A stretch of DNA of 40,568 nt. Origin: Roseovarius gaetbuli. GTDB lineage: Bacteria; Pseudomonadota; Alphaproteobacteria; Rhodobacterales; Rhodobacteraceae. A program made the translations under genes and the position numbers. The notes under the pieces are model-generated. The model saw only the letters and a program-made list of their open reading frames with translations. It ran no database searches and was not told the origin of the DNA. Below, piece after piece: positions 40,432 through 40,568 of the stretch (position 1 is the first letter of the stretch; every line of letters begins with the position of its first letter). The DNA is taken from the NCBI RefSeq assembly GCF_900172365.1, contig NZ_FWFJ01000035.1, forward strand, positions 1 to 40,568, read 5' to 3'.

Positions 40432-40568
40432 TGTTGATTGTCACTGAGAACTGACCCGGCAACTGCAGAAATTGTCATTGAGAATTGACCCATGTGCAAC
40501 CTTACCCCTGCTTGATTCAGCTGGGGGCTATTGGAGTGGTAGACATGGGATTTTTGAGGGTTATTCGG
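40432..40568 (+). mobile_element. Left end of an IS21-like insertion sequence (partial)
   Basis: Two 20-bp direct repeats, TTGTCACTGAGAACTGACCC (40438-40457) and TTGTCATTGAGAATTGACCC (40472-40491), differ at two positions and lie 34 bp apart. Repeated end sequences of this type mark IS21-family elements. The boundary is put near TGTTGATTGTC (40432). The right end and cargo lie outside the window. Confidence 0.72.
40545..40568 (+). CDS. istA: IS21-type transposase IstA, N-terminal fragment
   Basis: Only the first eight codons (MGFLRVIR) lie inside the window, after ATG 40545 with GGAGTGG upstream. The position 54 bp after the second terminal repeat fits the IstA transposase of IS21-like elements. 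The rest runs off the edge, so intactness cannot be judged. Confidence 0.6.

Noticed and set aside
1..40568. CRISPR arrays, tRNA or rRNA genes, prophage or large defence system
   Set aside because: No regularly spaced repeats, tRNA-like cloverleaf, rRNA segment, phage structural gene or defence operon was seen; the one toxin-like gene is reported separately with low confidence.

Overview
The window reads as chromosome of an alphaproteobacterium of the Rhodobacteraceae, most likely the marine Roseobacter group. I infer this from the GC-rich codon use, the FnrL/ccoNOQP/ccoGHIS gene set, the RutR-type control of a reductive pyrimidine pathway, and a Fur-type regulator divergent from sitABCD. No rRNA, tRNA or CRISPR array was seen.

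Region 1 (1-12206) is a pyrimidine catabolism and uptake locus. preT and preA encode the two subunits of an NAD-dependent dihydropyrimidine dehydrogenase, with an unexpected SAM methyltransferase gene between them. Two TetR-type regulators (one a clear RutR relative) and a small conserved-looking protein run the opposite way. Divergent from them is a carbamoylase-dihydropyrimidinase-ABC importer operon that ends in a strong terminator. The divergent promoter carries two palindromes of the RutR type (TTGACCA-N2-TGGTCAA), and a degenerate one lies before preT. Together the genes would import a pyrimidine or hydantoin-like base, reduce it, open the ring and hydrolyse the carbamoyl acid.

Region 2 (12416-13885) is a single periplasmic D,D-carboxypeptidase with a SPOR domain.

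Region 3 (14016-26456) is a micro-oxic respiration block: ccoNOQP (cbb3 oxidase), ccoGHIS (its assembly), uspA, fnrL and hemN, tied together by four FNR-type boxes. A LysR gene and a divergent small gene sit between ccoNOQP and ccoGHIS.

Region 4 (26503-34552) holds yejABEF (peptide-type ABC importer), a membrane-anchored cytochrome c with two heme domains joined by an Ala/Glu/Pro repeat linker, and prephenate dehydratase.

Region 5 (34553-40568) is partly accessory: a probably frameshifted toxin-like gene, an unknown 147-residue protein, about 530 bp of decayed sequence, then a Fur/Mur-type regulator divergent from a Mn/Fe sitABCD operon, and finally the left end of an IS21-like element cut by the window edge.

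A family of modular palindromic intergenic repeats recurs at four places (6778, 9323, 13901, 29224), three of them inside operons. The most unusual observations are this repeat family, the methyltransferase inside preT-preA, the frameshifted toxin-like gene, and a possibly leaderless hemN placed exactly 41.5 bp from an FnrL box.
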